NCBI RefSeq assembly: GCF_002999135.1
Contig: NZ_CP027229.1
Coordinates: 2,889,501-2,953,500 of the forward strand
Direction: 5' to 3'
Origin: Capnocytophaga sp. oral taxon 878
GTDB taxonomy: Bacteria > Bacteroidota > Bacteroidia > Flavobacteriales > Flavobacteriaceae
DNA length: 64,000 nt
A model generated the notes under the pieces. It searched no databases. It was not told where the DNA came from and was given only the letters and a program-made list of their open reading frames with translations. Below are positions 9,425 to 17,553 of the stretch, one piece after another. A program made the translations under genes and the position numbers. How positions within the stretch are numbered: the first letter of the stretch is position 1; each line of letters begins with the position of its first letter.

Positions 9425-9988
9425 ATGAAAAAACATTTTTATATATTTTTTGCAATAGTAGGAATCTTAACGGCTTGTAGTGATGAAACACTACCTAAGC
9501 CTAAAGGAGGCTTGCGACTGGATTATGCGCCTGCAGAGTATGAGAAAATTACTACTGAAGCTAACTGTCCCTTTACTTTTGAGGTAAATAAATTGTCGCA
9601 CTTACAACAAGAGCCTAATAAATGTGATATCAATATAGAATATCCAGCTATGCGGGCTACTATTTATCTTACGTATAAAAAAATAGATGGAAATATTACA
9701 AAACTTTTAAAAGACGCTCAAAAATTCACTTATGAGCATACAATCAAAGCTGATAATATTGCCTCTACAGTATTTGCCAATGATACTACTCGTGTGTACG
9801 GAATGTTTTACCAAGTTTATGGTGATGCCGCATCGCAATCTCAGTTTTATGTTACCGATAGTGTGCGGCATTTTGTATCTGGGTCAGTTTATTTTAGGGC
9901 AGTACCCAATTATGACTCAATTCAACCTGCAAGTAGTTATATTGAAAAAGATGTACAAAAACTAATGGAGAGTCTGCGTTGGAAGTAA
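9425..9988 (+). CDS. gldD: Gliding motility lipoprotein GldD
   Basis: A 187-residue lipoprotein with lipobox LTAC (Cys18). The body matches GldD throughout: PKGGLRLDY, CPFTFE, YPAMRATIYLTYK, LLKDAQKFTYEHTIKAD, FYVTDS and the end METLRWK-like MESLRWK. GldD is required for gliding and for the type IX secretion machinery in flavobacteria. The gldE gene, often next to gldD, is not here; the neighbours are a Cys-rich protein and a YqeY protein. Confidence 0.92.
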   Translation: MKKHFYIFFAIVGILTACSDETLPKPKGGLRLDYAPAEYEKITTEANCPFTFEVNKLSHLQQEPNKCDINIEYPAMRATIYLTYKKIDGNITKLLKDAQKFTYEHTIKADNIASTVFANDTTRVYGMFYQVYGDAASQSQFYVTDSVRHFVSGSVYFRAVPNYDSIQPASSYIEKDVQKLMESLRWK

Positions 9989-10006
9989 AAAAAGTAGGGT
10001 GGAATA

Positions 10007-10036
10007 TTGCTATTTTAAAATATTGTTGTAATTTTG
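10007..10036 (+). promoter_or_regulatory. Promoter of the YqeY-family gene
   Basis: TTG at 10007-10009, 19-nt spacer, TAATTTTG at 10029-10036. Confidence 0.7.
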
Positions 10037-10057
10037 CAATTATAAAAACCAAGAATT

Positions 10058-10507
10058 ATGAGTTTACAAACTAAGGTAATGGAGGCTCTGAAAGAGGCAA
10101 TGAAGGCAAAAGATACTATTGCATTAGAGTCTTTAAGAGCTATCAAATCGGCTATATTATTAGCTAAAACTGAAGCAGGAGCTGCTGAAGAACTTACAGA
10201 AGCTGATGAGCTAAAACTGCTTCAAAAATTAGTGAAACAGCGCAAAGATAGTGCGGCATTGTACACTCAGCAAGGTAGGAATGACTTAGCAGAGCCTGAA
10301 TTAGCACAAAAGGCTATAATTGAGAAGTTTTTGCCTGCGCAACTCTCTGAAGCTGAGGTTGAAGCAACCTTAAAGACTATTATTGCTCAAGTAGGGGCTA
10401 CTACAGCTAAAGATATGGGCAAGGTAATGGGCGTTGCTACAAAACAATTGGCAGGTAAAACTGATAGTAAACTCATTTCAGAAATAGTAAAGAAGTTGTT
10501 ATCATAA
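10058..10507 (+). CDS. GatB/YqeY domain protein
   Basis: A 149-residue YqeY-type protein: a helical domain (MEALKEAMKAKDTIALESLRAIKSAI) followed by the GatB-tail-like domain (IEKFLPAQLSEAEVEATLKTII, DMGKVMGVATKQLAGKTDSKLISEIVKKLL). Stand-alone YqeY proteins resemble the tail of the GatB amidotransferase subunit, which contacts tRNA. Their precise role is not settled. Here it sits directly upstream of a tRNA-Arg gene, with no terminator seen between them. Confidence 0.9.
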   Translation: MSLQTKVMEALKEAMKAKDTIALESLRAIKSAILLAKTEAGAAEELTEADELKLLQKLVKQRKDSAALYTQQGRNDLAEPELAQKAIIEKFLPAQLSEAEVEATLKTIIAQVGATTAKDMGKVMGVATKQLAGKTDSKLISEIVKKLLS

Positions 10508-10520
10508 CAATAATTAATAA

Positions 10521-10593
10521 GGCTGCATAGTTCAACTGGATAGAATATCAGATTCCGGTTCTGAAGATAGAGGTTCGAATCCCCTTGCGGTCA
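10521..10593 (+). tRNA. tRNA-Arg (anticodon CCG)
   Basis: Cloverleaf of 73 nt: acceptor GGCTGCA pairs with TGCGGTC (with G-U pairs), anticodon stem TCAGA/TCTGA with loop TTCCGGT giving CCG (reads CGG), and T-loop TTCGAAT. The T-stem has one A-C mismatch. CCA is not encoded (CAA follows). Confidence 0.9.
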
Positions 10594-10594
10594 C

Positions 10595-10639
10595 AAGAAT
10601 AAAAAAGAGCTCTTTTTTGAAGAGCTCTTTTTTATTCTT
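10595..10639 (+). terminator. Perfect 19-bp terminator hairpin after tRNA-Arg
   Basis: Arm 10595-10613 is the exact reverse complement of 10621-10639, with a 7-nt loop. The hairpin begins 1 nt after the tRNA end and includes a T6 run. The symmetry means it could act on both strands. Confidence 0.88.
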
Positions 10640-10781
10640 GTCTGAATTTGTGTGATTTAGTATGACACTGTTTTACAATTGTATTTCATATTGGAACAAA
10701 TGTTTGTGTAAGAAAACAAATTATAAGAACTTTGCACCGTAAAACTTAAGAATTTTACAACTCGTTCTTTGATATATTGTT

Positions 10782-11735
10782 TTAAAATACTTCTGATATT
10801 ACTTTCACAATATTATCCGATTTTCCCATAGAATAGTAATGCAATACGGGTGCTCCTGCAGCTTTCAGTTCTTTACTCTGCTGTATAGCCCATTCTATAC
10901 CCACTTGTTTTACATCGGCGTTGTTTTTGCAGGCTTCTACTGCTTTGATGAGCTCTTCGGGGAAGTCTATTTTAAAGGCTTGTGAAAGCAAGTTGAGGTG
11001 CTTTTTAATAGCAATAGGTTTAATCCCTGGTATGATAGGCACATTGATACCCGCTTCTTTGGCTTTCTCTACAAACTCAAAATACTTCTGATTGTCAAAA
11101 AACATTTGTGTTACCACATAGTCGGCACCGGCATCTACCTTTTCTTTCAAGCGCGCCAAGTCCGAGGTGAGTGAGGGGGCTTCAATGTGTTTTTCAGGAT
11201 ACCCCGCCACTCCTATACAGAAATTAGCCTTATGGTCGGCAGCAATACCGTTGAGGTAAATTCCTTTGTTCAAATTGATGATTTGAGTAACGAGTTCGGC
11301 AGCATAAGTATGTCCGCCCTCAGTAGGCTGAAAGTAGCGTTGTTCTTTCATTGCATCGCCGCGCAAAGCCATTACGTTGTCTATACCCAAGTAGAGGCAA
11401 TCTACCAAAAGGTACTCAGTTTCTTCTTTTGAAAAACCACCACAAAGCACGTGTGGTACAGTATCTACCTTATATTTATGCTGAATAGCCGCGCAAATAC
11501 CCACGGTACCAGGGCGCATACGGGTTACTTTCTTTTCCAATAGCCCATTGGGGTGTTCAATGTAATAATACTCCTCACGTGAGGTAGTTACATCTATAAA
11601 CGGAGGGTTGAACTCCATTAAGGGGTCTATGTTTTGGTATAATTCTTCAATATTATTTCCCTTTTTAGGAGGTACTACTTCAAAGGAGAAGAGTGTTTTT
11701 CCTTTGGCATTCTTAATATGGTCTGTTATTTTCAT
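10782..11735 (-). CDS. metF: Methylenetetrahydrofolate reductase
   Basis: A 317-residue TIM-barrel flavoenzyme that reduces 5,10-methylene-THF to 5-methyl-THF, the methyl donor for methionine synthesis. Family features: SFEVVPPKKG at residues 17-26, FIDVTTS, CGGFSKEETEYLL-like segment, NVMALRGD, GVAGYPEKH and GADYVVTQMFFD. Length is normal. Its start overlaps the end of the GrpB-like gene by 23 nt, so it is the last gene of the metX-thrA-grpB-metF block and probably translationally coupled. Confidence 0.95.
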   Translation of the reverse strand: MKITDHIKNAKGKTLFSFEVVPPKKGNNIEELYQNIDPLMEFNPPFIDVTTSREEYYYIEHPNGLLEKKVTRMRPGTVGICAAIQHKYKVDTVPHVLCGGFSKEETEYLLVDCLYLGIDNVMALRGDAMKEQRYFQPTEGGHTYAAELVTQIINLNKGIYLNGIAADHKANFCIGVAGYPEKHIEAPSLTSDLARLKEKVDAGADYVVTQMFFDNQKYFEFVEKAKEAGINVPIIPGIKPIAIKKHLNLLSQAFKIDFPEELIKAVEACKNNADVKQVGIEWAIQQSKELKAAGAPVLHYYSMGKSDNIVKVISEVF

Positions 11736-12306
11736 ATTTTCCTTTAAATTCTTCTTTTGCTATCAGTGTATATCGTTTTATAAAGTCTGTTTTGTGAGCG
11801 GTATAAGCATCTCGGTCGTACTGGAAAGGCTTCCAAAGAGACAATTTAAGTGTTTCATAGTCTTTGGCAATTGAAGGGTGCGCTTGTAGTTCATCGCGAA
11901 AATAGAGTTCGTCATTATCGCCTTCATAACGCAAGTGCAAGTGAAATACACGTTCTGCAAACCCATTAACAGTATAGCCTTTATTAAAAGAAATCCTATC
12001 ATTTGTTTCATTCATACATAGATAACCTGATTGTAATATGACTTCTTTTAGCTTCTGAAATGAACTGTCTTTCTTCACTTCCAATAACATATCTACAATA
12101 GGTTTGGCTTGTATCCCTTCCACAGCGGTACTGCCTATATGGTTTAGTCGTATTATTTCGTTAGAGGGTAATTGTTTTAAAAGAAAACTGTGTTCTTCCT
12201 CATACCATTCTTTCCACAAAGGATTGTGCGGCGTAAGATTGATAGGGAACAGTTGCCACAATTCCTGCAACGACATTTGTAACAAAGGATTTTCTTCTTG
12301 ATTCAT
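11713..12306 (-). CDS. GrpB family protein (UPF0157)
   Basis: A 197-residue GrpB/UPF0157 protein, a nucleotidyltransferase-like fold. Signature: HIGSTAVEGIQAKPIVDMLLEV near residues 55-75 and a C-terminal YRDELQAHP-like segment (YFRDELQAHPSIAKDYE). Its role is unknown; it has no obvious link to methionine synthesis although it lies between thrA and metF. It starts right after a CCT/AGG heptad repeat and overlaps metF by 23 nt. Confidence 0.85.
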   Translation of the reverse strand: MNQEENPLLQMSLQELWQLFPINLTPHNPLWKEWYEEEHSFLLKQLPSNEIIRLNHIGSTAVEGIQAKPIVDMLLEVKKDSSFQKLKEVILQSGYLCMNETNDRISFNKGYTVNGFAERVFHLHLRYEGDNDELYFRDELQAHPSIAKDYETLKLSLWKPFQYDRDAYTAHKTDFIKRYTLIAKEEFKGKYENNRPY

Positions 12307-12309
12307 AGT

Positions 12310-12368
12310 CCTAACACCTGTCTCCTAACACCTGAAACCTGACACCTAAAACCTAATACCTAAAACCT
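12310..12368. repeat. 14-bp (heptad) repeat between thrA and grpB-like gene
   Basis: Four 14-nt units on the + strand: CCTAACACCTGTCT, CCTAACACCTGAAA, CCTGACACCTAAAA, CCTAATACCTAAAA. On the coding strand this is an AGG-heptad run that contains the last codons and stop of thrA. Related runs lie at 14803, 18695, 21690, 33280, 39841 and 55377. Confidence 0.8.
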
Positions 12369-14771
12369 ACTCTTCTCTGCTAATCTTAAAATATCGCCAA
12401 ATACCCCGCGTGCGGTTACCGAAGCGCCTGCTCCTGCACCCTGTATCACGATAGGGTTATCGCCATAAGATTCGGTGTAAATCTCAAAAATAGAGTCGGC
12501 ACCTTTTACCTGACCGAGAGCACTGTTGCGCGGAACCGATACGAGCGATACGTCTAACTGTACCGTTTCGGTAGAGGCTAAATCGCCGTGAAGGTCGCCT
12601 ACATAACGCAGTACGTGGTCGGGCGCTTGGGCTTCTTTGATTTGCTGATAAGGCGCGTTGAACTCGTCTAAGCGTTGCAAAAAGTCTGCTACCGAGACTT
12701 CTCTTAAATGTTCGGGGATAAGATTTTGTATCTTTACATCGGTGAACTCATTGCCTAAATCAAGCTCGCGGGCTAAGATGAGCAGCTTGCGCCCTACATC
12801 GTTACCACAGAGGTCTTCACGAGGGTCGGGTTCAGTATAACCGCTGTTGATAGCGTGTTGGAGCACCTCGCTAAACGGCTTGTTTTCTACTGAAAAAGTA
12901 TTGAACAGATAGCTGAGCGTCCCTGAGAAAATTCCCTTAATACGAGTGATGTTCTCGCCCGAATGGTGCAAGAGGCGAATAGTGTCTATCAGTGGTAAGC
13001 CTGCCCCTACATTGGTTTCGTAGAGATAAGTCTTTTGGTGTTGTTTGAGGGTTTTACGCAGTTCTTGATAGAAGTCAAACGAAATAGTGTTTGCTATCTT
13101 ATTAGCAGAAACCAAGTCGTAACCGCTCTTGATAAGTGGAATATAGTTATCTACAAAGGTTTTGCTGGCGGTTACATCTACCGCGATAAGGTTCTCTAAG
13201 TGATTTTTATCTACAAAGGCTTGCAAAGTATCAAAGCTATAAGGAACGGCTTCTTTATCGAAGGCAGAACGCCAATTGTTGCCAATTCCTTTTGCATTGG
13301 TGAGCAGTTGTTGTGAATTGGCAATCGCAACAATGCGCAAACTGATGTTTTTGCGGTGGAGTATATTGTCGTGTGCAGCAATCACTTGGTCGATGAGAGT
13401 AGCTCCTACGGTACCTTTACCAAAGATTACCAAGTTGATACGGCGTGAAACCCCAAAGATTTCACCGTGAATTACGTTCAGTGCCTTGTGGAGTTTTTCG
13501 GTTTTAAGTACCAAACTCACGTTTCTACCCGTTACGGCATTGTTGATGAGCAAAGGAACGATTTGGTTTCGTATCAGTGCGTTATAAGGGTGGTGGAAGG
13601 TAGCAAGCGGTTGCCCTACAATAGAAATTACCGCTACATCTTCTACAATGCTCACACTGCTCACATCATTGGTATAGAAGTCGTGCGAGAATTCCTCGTC
13701 TATAGCAGCTTTGGCAAGTTTAGCATCTTTAGAAGCTACTACCAAGCCTACCCCGCGCTCGGATGATCCTTGTGAGATGATACTCACACTGATACCTTTC
13801 TGTGCTAAAGCTCTAAAGATACGTGCATCTACACCCACCTTGCCCAAGAGTCCGCGACCTTCCATCACGATAAGGGCGTTGTCTTTAATTACCGAAATCG
13901 ATTTGATGCCCTCTTGCACGCTTTCTTGGTGAATGAGTGTGCCGGCGTCTTCACTGTTGAAAGTGTTTTTGATACGCAACGGAATGCCTTTTTCAATGAG
14001 TGGGATAATGGTTTTAGCGTGAAGTATAGAAGCTCCAAAGTTAGCTAATTCATTGGCTTCTTCGTAAGAAAGATGACGTATAATTTTGGCTTCGGGTACT
14101 AACTCAGGATTGGCAGTGAAGATACCATCAACGTGGGTATAGTTTTGCAGTTCGGAAGCGTTGAGATAGTTCGCCAAAAGTGCTGCCGAATAGTTACTGC
14201 CATTGCGCCCTAAGGTAGTAGTGTCGCCTTTTTCGGTGGAAGCGATAAAGCCTGTAACCACGACTACGTGATTAGAAGGGATAGTTGCAAAGCGGTCACG
14301 GGTGAGTTTTTCGGATACTGAGTTGATGATTTGTGCATTGCCTACCACAGCATCAGTTTTGAAGATTTCACGGCTATCTACAAAAGTACTTTCCAAGCCC
14401 TTGCGCTGGAGTAGTGCTGTTACAAGTTTAGCCGACATTAGTTCACCTTGTGCCAATACCAAATCTTTGGTTTTAGGGCTATAATCTTTGAGTAGTGAAA
14501 CACCTTCAAGGAGTTTTTCGAGCAACTGAAATTCGGACTCAAACGACACACGAGGGTCATATTGTTGTTCGTCTTTCAGTTGTTGAAAGTCAGCAGTATA
14601 GTCCTCGCCCTTACTCGCTTTATCGAGCAAAGCCTCTAATTCATCGGTAGTGTTGCCTCGCGCTGAAACTACTACTGATAGAGGTTCCTTATGTGAAGTA
14701 ATGATAATATCAATCACCTTTTCTATGCCATCATTAGCAAGTGATTTTCCACCAAATTTTAATATCTTCAT
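12360..14771 (-). CDS. thrA: Bifunctional aspartate kinase / homoserine dehydrogenase
   Basis: An 803-residue fusion catalysing the first and third steps of the aspartate pathway to homoserine. Residues 1-290 are aspartokinase (KFGGKSLAN at 4-12, TTLGRNGSNYSAALL), followed by ACT regulatory domains (about 300-450) and homoserine dehydrogenase (GKGTVGATLIDQV, then SANKIANT, ETNVGAGLPLIDTI, GIFSGTLSY, EPDPREDLCGNDVGRKLLIL). The start at 14771 is chosen over an in-frame ATG 8 codons upstream because MKILKFGGKS is the conserved beginning. Homoserine feeds MetX, encoded just upstream, and threonine synthesis. ACT domains suggest feedback control. Confidence 0.96.
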   Translation of the reverse strand: MKILKFGGKSLANDGIEKVIDIIITSHKEPLSVVVSARGNTTDELEALLDKASKGEDYTADFQQLKDEQQYDPRVSFESEFQLLEKLLEGVSLLKDYSPKTKDLVLAQGELMSAKLVTALLQRKGLESTFVDSREIFKTDAVVGNAQIINSVSEKLTRDRFATIPSNHVVVVTGFIASTEKGDTTTLGRNGSNYSAALLANYLNASELQNYTHVDGIFTANPELVPEAKIIRHLSYEEANELANFGASILHAKTIIPLIEKGIPLRIKNTFNSEDAGTLIHQESVQEGIKSISVIKDNALIVMEGRGLLGKVGVDARIFRALAQKGISVSIISQGSSERGVGLVVASKDAKLAKAAIDEEFSHDFYTNDVSSVSIVEDVAVISIVGQPLATFHHPYNALIRNQIVPLLINNAVTGRNVSLVLKTEKLHKALNVIHGEIFGVSRRINLVIFGKGTVGATLIDQVIAAHDNILHRKNISLRIVAIANSQQLLTNAKGIGNNWRSAFDKEAVPYSFDTLQAFVDKNHLENLIAVDVTASKTFVDNYIPLIKSGYDLVSANKIANTISFDFYQELRKTLKQHQKTYLYETNVGAGLPLIDTIRLLHHSGENITRIKGIFSGTLSYLFNTFSVENKPFSEVLQHAINSGYTEPDPREDLCGNDVGRKLLILARELDLGNEFTDVKIQNLIPEHLREVSVADFLQRLDEFNAPYQQIKEAQAPDHVLRYVGDLHGDLASTETVQLDVSLVSVPRNSALGQVKGADSIFEIYTESYGDNPIVIQGAGAGASVTARGVFGDILRLAEKSRF

Positions 14772-14802
14772 CTTATGACAATTAACAATTAACAAATTCT
14801 TA

Positions 14803-14823
14803 CCTCTTATCTCTTACCTAACA
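14803..14823. repeat. Heptad repeat at the metX-thrA junction
   Basis: Coding-strand heptads AGGTAAG AGATAAG AGGTAAG run through the last codons and stop of metX and toward thrA. The same order occurs at 33287 (AGGTAAG AGATAAG AGGCAAG). Confidence 0.7.
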
Positions 14824-15791
14824 AACACTTTCTTTAAAAACTGTTCTAACTGTTTGTGTTCTATCAGGAAAGCATCGTGACCGTGTACGGAGTGGATTTC
14901 GTAATAGTCTACGGGTTTGCCCATTTCGCGCAGTTCAGTTACAGTATCGCGATTCTCTTGAGGTACAAAATACAGGTCGGAATCGGTGCTTACAATGGTA
15001 ATGTGAGCAGTGATAGGTGCAACAGCCTCGGCAAAACTACCCCGTTCTTTTGAAATATCTATGGTTTTTACCAATTGGTTCATCAGTTTGTAGGCGGAGA
15101 GTGAGAAGCGTTTGTGCAGCTTGTCGCCGTGGTGTAAGAGCCACGTTTCTACATTGTACAACTGCAACGGAATGTTAGTAGTGCGCTCAAACTTCATTTT
15201 CAACGATTGAGGTGTGCGGTAACACAACATCGCGTGTAGGCGTGCATCGTGCAAGGGGTGTGTAGAGTTTTTGAGTATCTGCTCTTGCAAAAGGCAGTTG
15301 CCTATAATCCAGTCGGTTGCTTTCCAATCGGCAGCTACGATTACGAGTTCTTTGAAAAGGGTAGGGGCGAGGGCTGCCATTTCCCAAGCAATACCGCCAC
15401 CTAACGAGCACCCTACAAGGGCAAACACTTCTTTGAGACCTAAATGCTCGGTGAGCCCTTTGTTGAAAATGCGCGCTACATCTATACCTGCCCAATGCTC
15501 ATAGTTAGGAATCATATCTTCTTCGCGTGCTCCAAAACCATTGCCAGGTATATTAAAAGCTACTACTGTGTATTTAAGGGTATCTATCAACTTCCCTTCA
15601 CCAATAGCTTCTTTCCACCAGCCGTTTTCACCCATTACTTGTGAATTGCCTGTGAAAGCGTGATTTACTACCACCACGGGCGCTTCTCCCAGCGGTAAGC
15701 CAAAACATTGGTAATATAACCTAAGTGAGGGAATGCGCACCCCATAAGAGGTGATGAAATTGTTTAATTGGAAACTAGAAATGTTAGGCAT
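14814..15791 (-). CDS. metX: Homoserine O-acetyltransferase family protein
   Basis: A 325-residue alpha/beta-hydrolase-fold enzyme that activates homoserine for methionine synthesis by O-acylation. Nucleophile elbow GCSLGG (Ser129), NHAFTGNS oxyanion region, and the C-terminal HGHDAFL with the catalytic His. It is a little shorter than typical MetX (about 350-370). Acetyl versus succinyl donor cannot be settled by eye. thrA begins 42 nt downstream. The gene has a leader of roughly 120 nt with small hairpins. Confidence 0.9.
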   Translation of the reverse strand: MPNISSFQLNNFITSYGVRIPSLRLYYQCFGLPLGEAPVVVVNHAFTGNSQVMGENGWWKEAIGEGKLIDTLKYTVVAFNIPGNGFGAREEDMIPNYEHWAGIDVARIFNKGLTEHLGLKEVFALVGCSLGGGIAWEMAALAPTLFKELVIVAADWKATDWIIGNCLLQEQILKNSTHPLHDARLHAMLCYRTPQSLKMKFERTTNIPLQLYNVETWLLHHGDKLHKRFSLSAYKLMNQLVKTIDISKERGSFAEAVAPITAHITIVSTDSDLYFVPQENRDTVTELREMGKPVDYYEIHSVHGHDAFLIEHKQLEQFLKKVFVR

Positions 15792-15915
15792 ATTTATATT
15801 TAAAACACTTTTTGTAAGTGTTTTTTTGCGAAATAGTATTTTTTTCTTTTATTTATTGTGAGGATAGAAAATATTACTATAAAAATAGTATGTTTATCTT
15901 GTAAGTAATTTGTAA
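15792..15915 (-). promoter_or_regulatory. metX leader with small hairpins
   Basis: On the - strand the leader contains TACTAT-ttt-ATAGTA and, close to the start codon, AAACACT...AGTGTTT. This could affect translation or attenuation. It does not match a SAM riboswitch that I know. Confidence 0.35.
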
Positions 15916-15919
15916 GATG

Positions 15920-15950
15920 CAAAAATAAGAGATTTTTTATTAATATACAA
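15920..15950 (-). promoter_or_regulatory. Promoter of the metX-thrA block
   Basis: On the - strand: TTG (complement of 15948-15950), 20-nt spacer, TATTTTTG (complement of 15920-15927). Confidence 0.65.
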
Positions 15951-15964
15951 ATAAATAAAGATGT

Positions 15965-16576
15965 TTATTCTGAAGACTGTTTTTTTAGCATTGTATTTAT
16001 TTGTTCAATATAAGTAGTAAGTTCCTCTTTACCTGCCCTATTTTCAGCTGAAGTAATAAAATAAGGAGGGAACTCTTCCCATGATTTTAGAAGTATATCT
16101 TGATAAGACTTAATATTACGCTCTATCATTAAAGGTTTTAGTTTATCAGCTTTAGTAAACACAATAGCAAAAGGGATATTGTGTTCACCTAACCATTGCA
16201 TAAAAGCAAGGTCAATTTTTTGAGGTTCATGTCTGATATCTACCAATACAAAAGCACATACTAACTGCGTACGTTGTTCAAAATACTGAGTAATAAACTG
16301 CTGAAATACTTTTTTAGTACTCTTTGAAACCCTTGCATAACCATATCCTGGTAAATCTACTAAAAACCAAGTGTTGTCAATTTTAAAATGATTGATAAGT
16401 TGTGTTTTGCCTGGTCGTGCTGAAGTCTTAGCTAAATTCTTTTGGTTAGTGAGCATATTGATAAGAGACGATTTTCCTACATTGGAACGCCCTATAAAAG
16501 CATATTCAGGTAAGAGTTCTTTAGGACACTTGCTTACCTGAGAATTGCTCATTACAAATTCAGCTTTTTTTATCAC
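15965..16576 (-). CDS. engB: Ribosome biogenesis GTPase EngB (YihA/YsxC)
   Basis: A 203-residue TRAFAC GTPase needed for assembly of the large ribosomal subunit. G1 GRSNVGKSSL near residues 29-38, G2 region TSARPGKTQ, G3 DLPGYGYA, G4 TKADKL and G5 TSAE are all present. The start 13 nt after the upstream hydrolase gene indicates one transcript. Length is normal. Confidence 0.96.
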   Translation of the reverse strand: MIKKAEFVMSNSQVSKCPKELLPEYAFIGRSNVGKSSLINMLTNQKNLAKTSARPGKTQLINHFKIDNTWFLVDLPGYGYARVSKSTKKVFQQFITQYFEQRTQLVCAFVLVDIRHEPQKIDLAFMQWLGEHNIPFAIVFTKADKLKPLMIERNIKSYQDILLKSWEEFPPYFITSAENRAGKEELTTYIEQINTMLKKQSSE

Positions 16577-16589
16577 TTTTATTACTTGT

Positions 16590-17351
16590 CTAGATCCTTT
16601 TTGTTTCTAACCAATTGTTAAGTATCTTATTAAATTCTTGAGGGTGTTCCATCATAGGAGCATGTCCACATTTGTCAATCCAATGTAATTCAGCATTAGG
16701 TAGTAGTTCATAAAATTCTTCTGCTACTTTTGGAGGTGTTACGATATCATTCTTACCCCAAATGAGACAGATTGAGGTTTGCATCTTAGGTAAATCTTTA
16801 GCCATATTATTACGAATAGCACTCTTAGCTAAAGCTAAAGTTTTTATAAGTTTAGAACGATCTGAAATATTAGCAAATACTTCATCTACAATTTCTTTAG
16901 TAGCTACAGCAGGATCGTAAAATACTTCTTCACATTTCTTTTTTATAAAATCATAATCACCCCTACGTGGGTACCCATCACTCATTGCACTTTCATACAG
17001 TCCTGAACTACCAGTAAGTACTAATCCTAATACATCTTTAGGATATAATTTAGTGTATAACAGTCCTACGTGTCCACCAAGAGAGTTCCCTAAGAGAATT
17101 ACTTTCTCAAACTTTTTGAACTTTACAAATTTTCGGATATATTTTGCCAATGTTTTTACTGAGGTAGTAAGTAAAGGCATAGAGAATAAAGGTAGTTCAG
17201 GTACTACTACTTTATACCTGTCTGAAAAAAAAGAAATCACCTCTTCAAAATTACTAAGCCCTCCCATTAAGCCATGTAGTATGATAATAGGAGTGCCCTC
17301 ACCTTGCTCGATGTATGAATATTTACCTTCTTTTTTAACTTCTGTCGTCAT
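16590..17351 (-). CDS. Alpha/beta hydrolase
   Basis: A 253-residue alpha/beta-fold hydrolase without signal peptide. Oxyanion-hole segment HGLMGG (about 26-31), nucleophile elbow GNSLGG (about 88-93), acid residue region WGKNDIVTP and catalytic His in CGHAPMMEHP. Substrate unknown. It is the first gene of a two-gene unit with engB. A TACTTTTG box on the - strand (complement of 17382-17389) lies about 30 nt before the start and is the likely promoter. Confidence 0.85.
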   Translation of the reverse strand: MTTEVKKEGKYSYIEQGEGTPIIILHGLMGGLSNFEEVISFFSDRYKVVVPELPLFSMPLLTTSVKTLAKYIRKFVKFKKFEKVILLGNSLGGHVGLLYTKLYPKDVLGLVLTGSSGLYESAMSDGYPRRGDYDFIKKKCEEVFYDPAVATKEIVDEVFANISDRSKLIKTLALAKSAIRNNMAKDLPKMQTSICLIWGKNDIVTPPKVAEEFYELLPNAELHWIDKCGHAPMMEHPQEFNKILNNWLETKRI

Positions 17352-17553
17352 TGGTTTTTAGCAAAATCTTCTTTTAAGTTACAAAAGTAATATTTTTATT
17401 TTTATTAACCAGCAAGAAAAGTAAAAATATTTTTTATTATTACAGTTAAGTGTTGATAATTAGATGGTTAAATTGTTTTTACATGTTGTGCTTTTTGAAA
17501 AAGCTAGAAAAATAATTAAGAAATACTTTTAGAGGAGAAAAATTTTTTTGAGT

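Noticed and set aside
15792..15915. SAM riboswitch in front of metX
   Set aside because: The leader is AT-rich with only short hairpins; no SAM-I or SAM-II core was recognised.
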